The notes below the pieces were generated by a model, which saw only the letters and a program-made list of their open reading frames with translations, was not told where the DNA came from and did no database searches. The translations under genes were made by a program, and so were the position numbers. Shown here piece after piece: positions 42,101-49,354 of a stretch of 64,000 nt of DNA. The DNA lies in IMG/VR virus record IMGVR_UViG_3300042430_001163, positions 1-64,000 of that record; one strand, written 5' to 3'. Position 1 is the first letter of the stretch, and the number at the start of each line of letters is the position of its first letter. The stretch is from a virus.

Positions 42101-42315
42101 GACCATTTCAACACAAATAATGTAGCATACTCTTCACGAGCAAAGTACCACCAGAAACCAAAATTGTATCCCACATACATACACATCCACGGTCTACTAT
42201 CATCTACTGTATCTCTGAACTCAGCCTGTGGTCCAAACTTTTTTGTGCACCACTTCATTCGTTTATTAAGTTCCTCAAGTGGCATATCTTCAGTTTTTAT
42301 TTCCGCTGCAATCAT
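42097..42315 (-). CDS. ALKW-family protein, array copy 3
   Basis: 72 residues. MKWCTKKFGPQAEFRD is near consensus; PWMCMYVGYNFGFWWYF strand region; ending TLFVLKWS. ATGA overlap. Unknown function. Confidence 0.8.
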   Translation of the reverse strand: MIAAEIKTEDMPLEELNKRMKWCTKKFGPQAEFRDTVDDSRPWMCMYVGYNFGFWWYFAREEYATLFVLKWS

Positions 42316-42722
42316 GACCACTTCAATGCCATTACTGTAAATAACTCATTACTAATAACATATCTCCATCCAGCATATACATCATCAACAGGCTTCCAAA
42401 GTGAAATGTCTTGTTCCTCAATCCATAAGTTAACTGCATAGGATACCTCTACTACACAATAATCATTAGGAACATGAACATCTTCATCGTAATCATCAGT
42501 TGAAAGAAGTTTAAAGTTTTTAGGATTTTCGTATCTTGTACGCATTGTAAATATCTGACCTGTTGGTGCTGTCATAGGCTGTACATCTACAATTTGACTG
42601 GCAATCATACTAGACAAGGATTTTCGTAATATAGGCAAAATAATCGCGACAAAACTTCCATACTTCTTTGTCATCTTTCGTAATGATAGCCGCCTAGATA
42701 GTCTTCGTTGATGACTATTCAT
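42312..42722 (-). CDS. ALKW-family protein fused to a capsid-protein-like segment, array copy 2
   Basis: 136 residues. The C-terminal half is family-like (VNLWIEEQDISLWK, WRYVISNEL, MALKWS). The N-terminal part (RRLSRRLSLRKMTKKYGSF, then IASQIVDVQPMTAPTGQIF and MRTRYE) resembles the VQPM-x-x-PTG-x-IF-x-x-R segment of T4-like major capsid protein gp23. It looks like a chimera of a capsid fragment and a family domain. Alternative: an independent small phage family with a similar motif. Confidence 0.65.
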   Translation of the reverse strand: MNSHQRRLSRRLSLRKMTKKYGSFVAIILPILRKSLSSMIASQIVDVQPMTAPTGQIFTMRTRYENPKNFKLLSTDDYDEDVHVPNDYCVVEVSYAVNLWIEEQDISLWKPVDDVYAGWRYVISNELFTVMALKWS

Positions 42723-42976
42723 GACCAACGCATTGAAAACAACAATGCTGCCTGTTCTGTTTCAAACCAGATTTTTGTACCAGTCCAAACATAATGTGGA
42801 TCATCAACTAACTCTCTACACCATTTATGTATTTCAACATAATTCTGATTTAACTTCAAAGCATCAAATTCAACTGGATAATATTTTTGTTCTGCCAATA
42901 AACCATTCCAATCAATAGTCTTTGGCGTACTATCAAGTATAATACTATCTAAAAATTCTCTTATTGAAAGTTTCAT
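42719..42976 (-). CDS. ALKW-family protein, array copy 1
   Basis: 85 residues from the ATG at 42976 (ATGA overlap with the DUF3307 gene). IHKWCRELVDDPHYVWTG and the ending LLFSMRWS. First array gene in transcription order; no promoter between it and the upstream genes. Unknown function. Confidence 0.75.
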   Translation of the reverse strand: MKLSIREFLDSIILDSTPKTIDWNGLLAEQKYYPVEFDALKLNQNYVEIHKWCRELVDDPHYVWTGTKIWFETEQAALLFSMRWS

Positions 42977-43338
42977 AATGTCACCAAATAACAAATCATA
43001 CCAACATATGTTACTTGATGTAACAATTGATCTAAACCTAATAACCACCAAAATTCTTCATGTGTAGTTGGACCCCATGTCATTTTCTTATTAATATTCA
43101 TTTTGGCCCAATCAATATGATAATGAATAACTATATCAGCAAATGATAGTATAATAGCACTTGGAATATCTACTATTGCAATACATAAAAATGTTCCAAT
43201 ACCATGTAACAAAGCATGTAACAATCCACCAAGATGTCCATATGTTCCTTTATTAGACCATTGATATTTGGTCTGTAATGGAAAATCAATAACAAAGTGT
43301 TTTACTTGAAGTAATAACAACAATGTAATTAATATCAT
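42973..43338 (-). CDS. DUF3307 family membrane protein
   Basis: 121 residues, several hydrophobic segments. VKHFVIDFPLQTKYQW, NKGTYGHLGGLLHALLHG, IHYHIDWAKMN and WWLLGLDQLLHQVTYVGM are the conserved blocks of DUF3307. The many His residues in membrane segments hint at a metal site. Function unknown. ATGA overlaps on both sides. Confidence 0.85.
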   Translation of the reverse strand: MILITLLLLLQVKHFVIDFPLQTKYQWSNKGTYGHLGGLLHALLHGIGTFLCIAIVDIPSAIILSFADIVIHYHIDWAKMNINKKMTWGPTTHEEFWWLLGLDQLLHQVTYVGMICYLVTL

Positions 43339-44108
43339 GTAATATCCTTGTTAAAATCAATCTTCCACTCATCACTAGTCATATAGTTAAAGTTCAATGA
43401 ATGAGATTTATTCTCCCAATTTGCTTTAATCTTGATTGATTCTGATGTGTCAAACATATTATCCCAAATATATTTAATTTGATTTTTACTATCAACATCA
43501 ATCATAACTAAATTATTGGTTTCAATATCAATCAACCAATATTGATCTACTTTAAGTTGAACTGTATTACGTTTAACTTTCAAAATTGGTTTCATGTAAC
43601 GAGAAAAATTTGAATTAATAGAAACATAATCATGATTATAATATGCATCTTTCATTTTAATTAAAAGTTGATCTGTTTCATAATATTCTGGCAAACGATA
43701 AATCAATCCAGGTTTATCACTATCATATGACATTCTATCACTAGTAATAAATGTTAGAACTGATTTTTGAAAATCAGTAAGATCACCTTTAAGTTGTTTG
43801 ATTAAGATATGTTTACTAAAATAATCTGCCACTAATTCGGCATTATCATAATCTATCTGAGTTAAATTAAGAGTTTTGACTGCTTCTTTTAAAGGAAGAT
43901 AACGTTTTTCCCAATTATCTTTAAAATTTCTCCACAGATGACAACTAATGGCTAACAAATCCCTATTAACTCTGATATTTGGTTTAAGTACAGCCCATGG
44001 AGATATACCTGACTCAATCACATTAATAGGAATATTAATAGGTTGATTTTTTGATTTTAGTAGTTTTGTGTTTTTCCATAAAACTTGATTATTTGAATAA
44101 ATTGCCAT
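43335..44108 (-). CDS. Hypothetical protein
   Basis: 257 residues, mixed alpha/beta. GLIYRLPEYYETDQLLIKMK and VDQYWLIDIETNNLVMID stand out. It has its own promoter. Not recognised. Confidence 0.65.
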   Translation of the reverse strand: MAIYSNNQVLWKNTKLLKSKNQPINIPINVIESGISPWAVLKPNIRVNRDLLAISCHLWRNFKDNWEKRYLPLKEAVKTLNLTQIDYDNAELVADYFSKHILIKQLKGDLTDFQKSVLTFITSDRMSYDSDKPGLIYRLPEYYETDQLLIKMKDAYYNHDYVSINSNFSRYMKPILKVKRNTVQLKVDQYWLIDIETNNLVMIDVDSKNQIKYIWDNMFDTSESIKIKANWENKSHSLNFNYMTSDEWKIDFNKDIT

Positions 44109-44119
44109 TATTAATTCCT

Positions 44120-44154
44120 AAAAAAATATCAGAATAGATATCTACTCTGATATT
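44120..44154 (-). terminator. Terminator overlapping the next promoter
   Basis: AATATCAGA / TCTGATATT 9-bp stem whose loop contains a further palindrome, followed on the minus strand by a T-run (44126-44120). The upstream arm overlaps the -10 box of the promoter at 44152-44180, so read-through RNA is terminated while RNA from the promoter lacks the arm. Confidence 0.7.
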
Positions 44155-44180
44155 ATAATTGATAATTGATTTGTCGTCAA
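44152..44180 (-). promoter_or_regulatory. Sigma70-like promoter
   Basis: Minus strand TTGACG at 44180-44175, 17-nt spacer, TATAAT at 44157-44152, sharing bases with the terminator hairpin. Confidence 0.75.
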
Positions 44181-44194
44181 TGACTTTTGGATAA

Positions 44195-44545
44195 CTACAG
44201 TGGAAATTTACCATCATCTACTAATGCTAAAATCAATTGATATTGTTCCCATGCTTTATTCAATGATCCATATAGATATCTCAATTCACGTTCTCGTGAT
44301 TCTTGACGATACAAAAAACTATCCATATGTGATATCAAACGTGCAAGATTCTCTTTTGGCATAACGATATCTATCATTTCTACATCTTCAATCTCATCAT
44401 ATCCTGGAAAAGAAGAAAGATTGCCATCTGTATTAATATTGTACTTGACTCTGCGATAACGTCTATTAGAAGTTACAACATTTGCCTCATATTCTTTCTT
44501 AAAATATTCAAGAGCTTCTTCATCATCAATCCATGTATAACTCAT
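44195..44545 (-). CDS. Hypothetical protein downstream of clpP
   Basis: 116 residues, acidic, helical C-terminus (SRERELRYLYGSLNKAWEQY). TAATG junction with clpP. Not recognised; co-transcribed with the Clp genes. Confidence 0.7.
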   Translation of the reverse strand: MSYTWIDDEEALEYFKKEYEANVVTSNRRYRRVKYNINTDGNLSSFPGYDEIEDVEMIDIVMPKENLARLISHMDSFLYRQESRERELRYLYGSLNKAWEQYQLILALVDDGKFPL

Positions 44546-45135
44546 TATACACCACGTTTTGTAATAATCTTATCTGCCAAACCATATGCAACAGCTTCAT
44601 CGGCACTCATAAAGAAATCACGTTCCATATCTTTTGATAATTCTTTGTATGTTTTTCCAACTGAATTATGATTAACATAGATTTGAGTTAATTCTCGTTT
44701 CATTTTAATAATTTCTTTAACTTGAATTTCCATATCAGTGGCTTGTCCACGTGCACCACCACTTGGTTGATGAATCATATGTCTGGCATATGGAAGAATC
44801 AAACGTTTACCTTGTGTACCAGCCTGTGCCAATAAACTACCCATACTACAAGCCTGACCCATTACAATAGTACTAACATCACAATTGATGAAATTCATTG
44901 TATCATAAATGCTCATACCGGCTGTTACACTACCGCCTGGACTATTGATATAAAAGTGAATATCTTTTTCTGATTCACTTTCTAGAAATAGTAATTGTGC
45001 CACGATCACACTGGCGCTTTGTTCGTTAACATCATCATGTAACATAATAATACGATCTTTAAGCAAACGACTGTAGATATCATAGCTACGTTCGCCTTTA
45101 CTTGTTTGTTCTACCACCATTGGGATTAAACTCAT
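44545..45135 (-). CDS. clpP: ATP-dependent Clp protease proteolytic subunit ClpP
   Basis: 196 residues. Serine peptidase that forms the barrel of ClpXP/ClpAP. Triad: Ser97 in [10 protein letters not shown], His122 in HMIHQPSGG, Asp173 in ERDFFMS, at positions nearly equal to E. coli Clp[19 protein letters not shown] is also canonical. ClpX and ClpS are encoded in the same cluster, so the phage can assemble a ClpXP of its own or feed host ATPases. 4-nt overlap with the coiled-coil gene upstream. Confidence 0.95.
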   Translation of the reverse strand: MSLIPMVVEQTSKGERSYDIYSRLLKDRIIMLHDDVNEQSASVIVAQLLFLESESEKDIHFYINSPGGSVTAGMSIYDTMNFINCDVSTIVMGQACSMGSLLAQAGTQGKRLILPYARHMIHQPSGGARGQATDMEIQVKEIIKMKRELTQIYVNHNSVGKTYKELSKDMERDFFMSADEAVAYGLADKIITKRGV

Positions 45136-45566
45136 TTTACTGCTCCTTTTAGGATTTCAATTTCACGCTTTAACAAATATACTTCAGATTCTAAATCACG
45201 ATTTCGTTTGTATATTTTCTGATACATTTCTTTTTCTAGTTTTAAGTGTAACTCTGAGTTCGCCAATCGTTGTTGACATTCTTCATAGTTACGCTGCCAC
45301 TGACCCCAATATTCGCCGTTTCCTTCTACAATAGCTCTTAGATCACGATTGTCAATTTTAAATTGCGCCAACATTTTAGTCTTGTTGTAATAGGATGTCA
45401 CAATATTAAGTGATACTGAATCTTGAAACCGATCTATTTCTATATCACTGTGAGCATTTTCAGGATTGGAATATATGCGATTTATCTCTTCAACTTGACG
45501 CTTAATATCGTCAAGTTGACTAGTATCAGTTTTGAATACTTCTATAATTTTTTTGTTCCAGAACAT
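45132..45566 (-). CDS. Coiled-coil protein between two ClpP genes
   Basis: 144 residues with two coiled-coil stretches ([14 protein letters not shown] and [20 protein letters not shown] onwards). It lies between clpP and the clpP-like gene with tight spacing. Could be an adaptor or an unrelated structural protein; no evidence for either beyond position. Confidence 0.7.
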   Translation of the reverse strand: MFWNKKIIEVFKTDTSQLDDIKRQVEEINRIYSNPENAHSDIEIDRFQDSVSLNIVTSYYNKTKMLAQFKIDNRDLRAIVEGNGEYWGQWQRNYEECQQRLANSELHLKLEKEMYQKIYKRNRDLESEVYLLKREIEILKGAVK

Positions 45567-45568
45567 TG

Positions 45569-46180
45569 TTATCCTTTAGTTGTTCGTTTACGAGTACTAG
45601 ACGGTGGACTAACACCCTCTATAAAATCGCATAGATTGAGTTTTAATGCGGCATCATGATCAAGCCATACATCTTGAGCTGGCAACAATTGTGACATGAT
45701 TGTAGATTCATCTAGTCCAGTACATACTTTATAATGATCTAAAATACGTTTATTTGTCAATTCAAATTCTCGCATAATGGCAAATAATTCATGACTTTTA
45801 CCTTCACTACCGGCACTAAATTGATGACTAAGAATACTGGTATTTGGTGTTAAAAATCTACGACCTTTTACTCCAGAGATAAAAATCAATAAACCACAGC
45901 TGGCAATCAAACCAAGTCCCACGGTTTTAATTGGTATCTTACTAGATTTCATTGTATCAATCAATGCAAATGCGGCTGACAAATCACCACCTTCACTACA
46001 AACCATCAATAATAGTTCAGTCTTACGAATTTTACTAATATAGTTTTCATATAAAATCCATTCTATAATTGGTTTTACTGATTCTGATGTAACGTCATCC
46101 ATAAACACGTAGATACCAGATTCCTGTAGTGCCTCACTAGGTGATTTATCCTGATTGTCATTAGTGTCTTGTTTTGTCAT
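45569..46180 (-). CDS. Second ClpP-like protease
   Basis: 203 residues. Diverged ClpP: nucleophile Ser94 in LIASCGLLIF, His119 in ILSHQFSAG, Asp170 in AQDVWLD, so the triad is kept. SEGGDLSAAFALIDTM matches the oxyanion loop region (SPGG in canonical ClpP). It may form mixed rings with the canonical ClpP, as known for some bacteria with two ClpPs; that is inference. It has its own promoter. Confidence 0.85.
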   Translation of the reverse strand: MTKQDTNDNQDKSPSEALQESGIYVFMDDVTSESVKPIIEWILYENYISKIRKTELLLMVCSEGGDLSAAFALIDTMKSSKIPIKTVGLGLIASCGLLIFISGVKGRRFLTPNTSILSHQFSAGSEGKSHELFAIMREFELTNKRILDHYKVCTGLDESTIMSQLLPAQDVWLDHDAALKLNLCDFIEGVSPPSSTRKRTTKG

Positions 46181-46209
46181 TTAAAATCCTTGCTATTTGT
46201 CATATTACT

Positions 46210-46238
46210 AATATAACATAGAAAAAAAGTTCTGTCAA
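46210..46238 (-). promoter_or_regulatory. Sigma70-like promoter of the clpP cluster
   Basis: Minus strand TTGACA at 46238-46233, 17-nt spacer, TATATT at 46215-46210. AAGGA ribosome binding site before the ATG at 46180. Confidence 0.7.
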
Positions 46239-46248
46239 TTAAATTGGT

Positions 46249-46256
46249 CATAAATA
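46249..46256 (+). promoter_or_regulatory. Candidate late promoter CATAAATA
   Basis: CATAAATA about 19 nt upstream of the ATG at 46275 (with TTAGGAG ribosome binding site), on a strand opposite to the surrounding genes. Similar to the T4 late consensus; no sigma70 -35 is seen here. Confidence 0.35.
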
Positions 46257-46274
46257 TTATTTTAGGAGTTAAAC

Positions 46275-46649
46275 ATGGAATATATTTTAATTATTGGTGG
46301 TATTGTTTTGGCTTATTTTGTAACATATTACTTTTGGAAGAAATTATCAAAAGACACAGTTGAACCAGTAGCACCATATAAAGTTGAATCACCAGTTGAA
46401 CCAGTAGCACCATATAAAGTTGAATCACCAGTTGAAACCGTAGTTGTTCCCGTAGTAGAACCGATAGTAGAAGAAGTTAAATCTGTTGTGCCTGAATTAA
46501 AAGTGGTAACTGGATCTGGATCAAAAACTAAAAAGACTAAAACTCCAGTTAAATCTACAACTAAAACTTCAGTTAAATCTACAACTAAACCAGCACCAGT
46601 CAAAAAACCAGCCAAACCACGTATCAAAAAACCAACGGATAATGCATAA
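46275..46649 (+). CDS. Membrane-anchored Lys/Pro-rich protein with tandem repeats
   Basis: 124 residues: N-terminal transmembrane segment (ILIIGGIVLAYFVTYYFW), then a duplicated 12-residue unit (EPVAPYKVESPV twice, coded by a perfect 36-bp duplication), a Val-rich linker and a histone H1-like basic tail (Lys/Thr/Pro/Ala). Could tether nucleic acid to the membrane; inference only. First gene of a two-gene plus-strand island inside the Clp cluster. Confidence 0.7.
   Translation: MEYILIIGGIVLAYFVTYYFWKKLSKDTVEPVAPYKVESPVEPVAPYKVESPVETVVVPVVEPIVEEVKSVVPELKVVTGSGSKTKKTKTPVKSTTKTSVKSTTKPAPVKKPAKPRIKKPTDNA
46359..46430 (+). repeat. Perfect 36-bp tandem duplication
   Basis: 46359-46394 and 46395-46430 are identical, in frame (12 codons) within the membrane-anchored protein gene. 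Recent duplication by slippage or recombination. Confidence 0.9.
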
Positions 46650-47343
46650 TACATTTTCTGTTGATTTAATCAGTGATTTAAATTTAACTGATACCGATAT
46701 ATTTGAATGGACTGGAAAACAAACCAGTTTATTCTGTGTGGTGGCCGGCAATATAAGCAACAATCTGAAAATCTTAGAAAGAACATTGTCTCATCTTGGT
46801 GATAATTATCGCGGTGTATTATTCATAGATGGTAGTCTTGAACATGATAATCTTAAAGATTATTATACCAGAGTACAAGAAATTAAAGAAATTTGTAGTA
46901 AAATTAATAATGTAGTTTATCTACATAATCATGTAGTAGTACTAAACGGTATAGCTTTTGTTGGTTGTAATGGTTGGTATGGTAATAGAAAACAATCCAA
47001 TTGTATTGAAGAACTTGAATACTTAGAAAACTATAGATCAGAAGATATATCCTATGTTAGTATGAGTATCAGAAAACTTCAACATAGTGAAGATGTTAAA
47101 AAGATAGTTATTGTTAGTAATAGTATACCAAGTGATTATTTGACATTTAATAGTCCAAATGTAAAATTTCCAAAAGAATTAAATTTAAGTTTAAGTTTAC
47201 TATTTGATAATGAACATAAGATTGATAAATGGTTATTTGGAACTAATGATATGTCTATTGATGTAACATTATCAGATAGACAATATGTTAATAATCCTGT
47301 AATATCAGGATTATTATATCAACCAAAAAGAATTCCTCTTTAA
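46642..47343 (+). CDS. Degenerate metallophosphoesterase-like protein
   Basis: 233 residues. The order of segments resembles calcineurin-like phosphoesterases, but the metal ligands are changed: DLISDLNL instead of D-x-H, VVAGNISN instead of GD, LFIDGSLEH where GNHE is expected, and LFGTND where GHTH is expected. So it is probably not a metal phosphatase; a binding or regulatory protein is possible. It overlaps the upstream gene by 8 nt and the convergent clpS by 4 nt. The assignment itself is tentative. Confidence 0.55.
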   Translation: MHNTFSVDLISDLNLTDTDIFEWTGKQTSLFCVVAGNISNNLKILERTLSHLGDNYRGVLFIDGSLEHDNLKDYYTRVQEIKEICSKINNVVYLHNHVVVLNGIAFVGCNGWYGNRKQSNCIEELEYLENYRSEDISYVSMSIRKLQHSEDVKKIVIVSNSIPSDYLTFNSPNVKFPKELNLSLSLLFDNEHKIDKWLFGTNDMSIDVTLSDRQYVNNPVISGLLYQPKRIPL

Positions 47344-47642
47344 TCAGATTCAATTTTAATCTGTAGTGGATAACCCTGACTACGAGCGGCAATAGTTACT
47401 TCAATACCTTTTTGTTCAGCAATTTCATATGGTAGAACTGCTACAACTGCACTACCGGCACTATGAATATTCTCAGTCAAACTCAATGCTGAATCTTCAG
47501 TATAATCAAAATATTCCATTAATGATTCTACCACAAAATTCATAGTAGTAACTTCATCATTAATATAAAATACACGGTAGAATGATGGTTCTGAAAGTTT
47601 AATATTTGGTTTAATTTTAGTACCGATTTCAGTTTTAGCCAT
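47340..47642 (-). CDS. clpS: ClpS adaptor
   Basis: 100 residues. The ClpS core is recognisable: YRVFYINDEVTTMNFVVESL (the N-end-binding loop region NDxxTxMxFV) and the IHSAGSAVVAVLPYEIAEQK helix. ClpS brings N-degron substrates to ClpA in bacteria; the phage has ClpX but no ClpA in this window, so it may redirect host ClpA. The C-terminal residues overlap the convergent gene. Confidence 0.9.
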   Translation of the reverse strand: MAKTEIGTKIKPNIKLSEPSFYRVFYINDEVTTMNFVVESLMEYFDYTEDSALSLTENIHSAGSAVVAVLPYEIAEQKGIEVTIAARSQGYPLQIKIESD

Positions 47643-47668
47643 TTTTGTTTCCTTGAAAATTAAGAATG

Positions 47669-47694
47669 ATAGTGAGACAAAATCGCCTCACTAT
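47669..47694 (-). repeat. Hairpin in the hsp20-clpS gap
   Basis: ATAGTGAG / CTCACTAT 8-bp stem with a 10-nt loop and no T-run. Possible processing site or weak terminator after hsp20. Confidence 0.5.
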
Positions 47695-47715
47695 TCACTA
47701 CAAGTATTTATTATA

Positions 47716-48162
47716 TCACTTAAGATACTTAATGTCAATAGTTTTTGGTTTCATTTCTTCCGGTACTTGACGTTCCAAGTATATGGTTAAAATGCCATTA
47801 ACATTTGTGGCATCAATAATTTTAACATGTTCGGCTAATGTAAATTCACGATGAAAATCACGATTACTAATACCATGAAATAAGTATTCATCAGTATATA
47901 CTTCCTGATTTTCTTTACTACCATTGATTGTTAATACGCGATTATTGAGTTCAATCTTAACCTCACCTTCATTAAAACCAGCCGTAGCCACTTCAATACG
48001 AAACTTATCTTCAGTTTCTTTGACAATGTTATATGGGGGATAATTGGTTTGATTTGATTGAGTTGATACTCTGAGCATTTCATCCAACATTGAGTCAAAT
48101 CCAATACCGAATTTGTGTATAGATGGAATATCCAAACTTCTTAGACTTAAAGTACGTGTCAT
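47716..48162 (-). CDS. hsp20: Small heat shock protein (Hsp20/IbpA family)
   Basis: 148 residues. Alpha-crystallin domain about 40-135: YNIVKETEDKFRIEVATAGF, VLTINGSKEN, REFTLAEHV, and NGILTIYLERQVPEE (the I-x-V-like anchor is GILTIYL). Holds unfolding proteins; Hsp20 genes are frequent in T4-like aquatic phages. The leader may be an RNA thermometer (48170-48220). Confidence 0.92.
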   Translation of the reverse strand: MTRTLSLRSLDIPSIHKFGIGFDSMLDEMLRVSTQSNQTNYPPYNIVKETEDKFRIEVATAGFNEGEVKIELNNRVLTINGSKENQEVYTDEYLFHGISNRDFHREFTLAEHVKIIDATNVNGILTIYLERQVPEEMKPKTIDIKYLK

Positions 48163-48169
48163 TTGTTTT

Positions 48170-48186
48170 CTCCTTTGTTAAGCAAG
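48170..48186 (-). promoter_or_regulatory. Possible ROSE-like RNA thermometer hairpin over the hsp20 RBS
   Basis: In the RNA, CUUGCUU (48186-48180) pairs with AAGGAG (48175-48170) across an AACA loop, with the G of UUGCU bulged. ROSE thermometers of small heat shock genes use this UUGCU-over-Shine-Dalgarno arrangement. An upstream TAGA/TCTA hairpin precedes it. Structure deduced by eye. Confidence 0.55.
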
Positions 48187-48226
48187 ATGACTAATATAGA
48201 CCCCTAAGGCATCTACATTAATACTT

Positions 48227-48255
48227 ATTATACAAGATTACGTAAAATAGTACAA
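48227..48255 (-). promoter_or_regulatory. Sigma70-like promoter of hsp20
   Basis: Minus strand TTGTAC at 48255-48250, 17-nt spacer, TATAAT at 48232-48227, giving a leader of about 58 nt. Confidence 0.65.
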
Positions 48256-48269
48256 TATTATCGGATAAA

Positions 48270-48599
48270 TTAAACTGTAAAAGATTCACCGCAACCACAA
48301 CGTGCAGATTCTTTTGGATTGATAAAGTCAAAACCTTCATTCAATCCCTTCTTCACATAATCAATTTCAATACCATCAATGTATGTTAAATCTTTCTGTG
48401 TGACCCAAACTTTTGCGCCACTTCCGATATCGTACTCTACCCAATCCCATGTACAGGGAACTTGATCTACATATTCAAGTACATATGCAAGACCACTACA
48501 TCCAGTTGTCTTGACACCTACTTTGATGCCCTGTCCACTACCACGTTTGGCAATGTTACTAACTATTTTGGCTGCTGCACGTTCTGTCACTGTAATCAT
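48270..48599 (-). CDS. iscA: A-type Fe-S carrier, IscA-like
   Basis: 109 residues. Cys34 in TTGCSGLAYVLEYV and Cys101/Cys103 in ARCGCGESFTV, the IscA pattern with GESF ending, close to E. coli IscA spacing. ATGA overlap with the deformylase gene. With iscU, it gives the phage two steps of Fe-S assembly; no IscS or HscA/B seen. Confidence 0.93.
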   Translation of the reverse strand: MITVTERAAAKIVSNIAKRGSGQGIKVGVKTTGCSGLAYVLEYVDQVPCTWDWVEYDIGSGAKVWVTQKDLTYIDGIEIDYVKKGLNEGFDFINPKESARCGCGESFTV

Positions 48600-49090
48600 C
48601 TTTTTTTACCTTTTTTAACTGCCATGTTAAATTTTAAATCACTAACATATTCTTTAAACACTATACCATTTAAATGATCTAATTCGTGTAAGAAACATTT
48701 GGCATCCATATCTTCTAATGTTTCTGTATAATATACTCCATTGATATCTTGCCAACGAGCATCTACAGTTTTTGGTCTAGTAATGTCTAAAAATACATTA
48801 GGAAAACTTAAACAACCCTCTGAGTTCTTATATTGATCTTCACTAATACTAACTATTTCTGGGTTAAACATTAAAGTAGTACTCAATGATCTATTGATAT
48901 TAATGGCTATTACTCTATAAGATACACCAACTTGATTGGCTGCAATACCATGAGCTTGATAGTGATGTAATGTTTCAAGTAAATCAGTAGAAAGAAATCT
49001 ATTAAGTCCAGCAGGTGGATTATTAAAGTCCCATTCTTGACAACGAGTACGTAATACTTGTTCAGGCCATTTTTTAATGTCTAATATCAT
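48596..49090 (-). CDS. def: Peptide deformylase
   Basis: 164 residues. Removes the N-formyl group from new proteins. Motifs: HGIAANQVGVSYRV (motif 1, variant of GxGLAAxQ), EGCLSFP (motif 2) and FLHELDHLNG (HExDH, motif 3), so all metal ligands are present. Phage deformylases are known from cyanophages and others. The start overlaps the iscU C-terminal ORF by 17 nt. Confidence 0.95.
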   Translation of the reverse strand: MILDIKKWPEQVLRTRCQEWDFNNPPAGLNRFLSTDLLETLHHYQAHGIAANQVGVSYRVIAININRSLSTTLMFNPEIVSISEDQYKNSEGCLSFPNVFLDITRPKTVDARWQDINGVYYTETLEDMDAKCFLHELDHLNGIVFKEYVSDLKFNMAVKKGKKR

Positions 49091-49340
49091 GTTTGCTTCT
49101 GTAATCCGCTATAGCAGCTTTAATAGCATCTTCCGCTAAAATTGAACAGTGAATCTTGACCGGAGGTAATGCAAGTTCTTGAGCAATTTCGGTATTTCTA
49201 ATTGTTCCAGCCTCGTCAAGAGTTTTACCTTTGACCCATTCTGTAACCAATGATGAACTAGCAATCGCACTACCACATCCGTAAGTTTTGAATTTTGCAT
49301 CTGTAATAATACCGTCAATAACTTTTATTTGTAACTTCAT
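49074..49340 (-). pseudogene. iscU: IscU scaffold, C-terminal ORF of a split gene
   Basis: 88 residues from the ATG at 49340, covering IscU from just after the Cys-Gly-Asp motif: FKTYGCGSAIASSSLVTEWV (Cys22, IscU Cys63), LPPVKIHCSILAEDAIKAAI (Cys65, IscU Cys106; LPPVK is the HscA-binding motif). The sequence is otherwise well conserved. A Shine-Dalgarno CGGAG lies 5 nt upstream of this ATG and was created by the 7-nt insertion that separates it from the N-terminal ORF at 49351. Either a split two-chain IscU, a recoded gene, or a broken gene. Confidence 0.8.
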
Positions 49341-49354
49341 TACATCTCCGTTAA
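49341..49354 (-). other. 7-nt insertion splitting iscU
   Basis: Minus strand reads TGC GGT TAACGGA GAT GTA ATG. Without the 7 nt TAACGGA the frame would read Ala-Cys-Gly-Asp-Val-Met-Lys, the invariant IscU sequence. The insertion (within about 49347-49353) brings a TAA stop, shifts the frame and completes a Shine-Dalgarno sequence (CGGAG). Confidence 0.85.
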
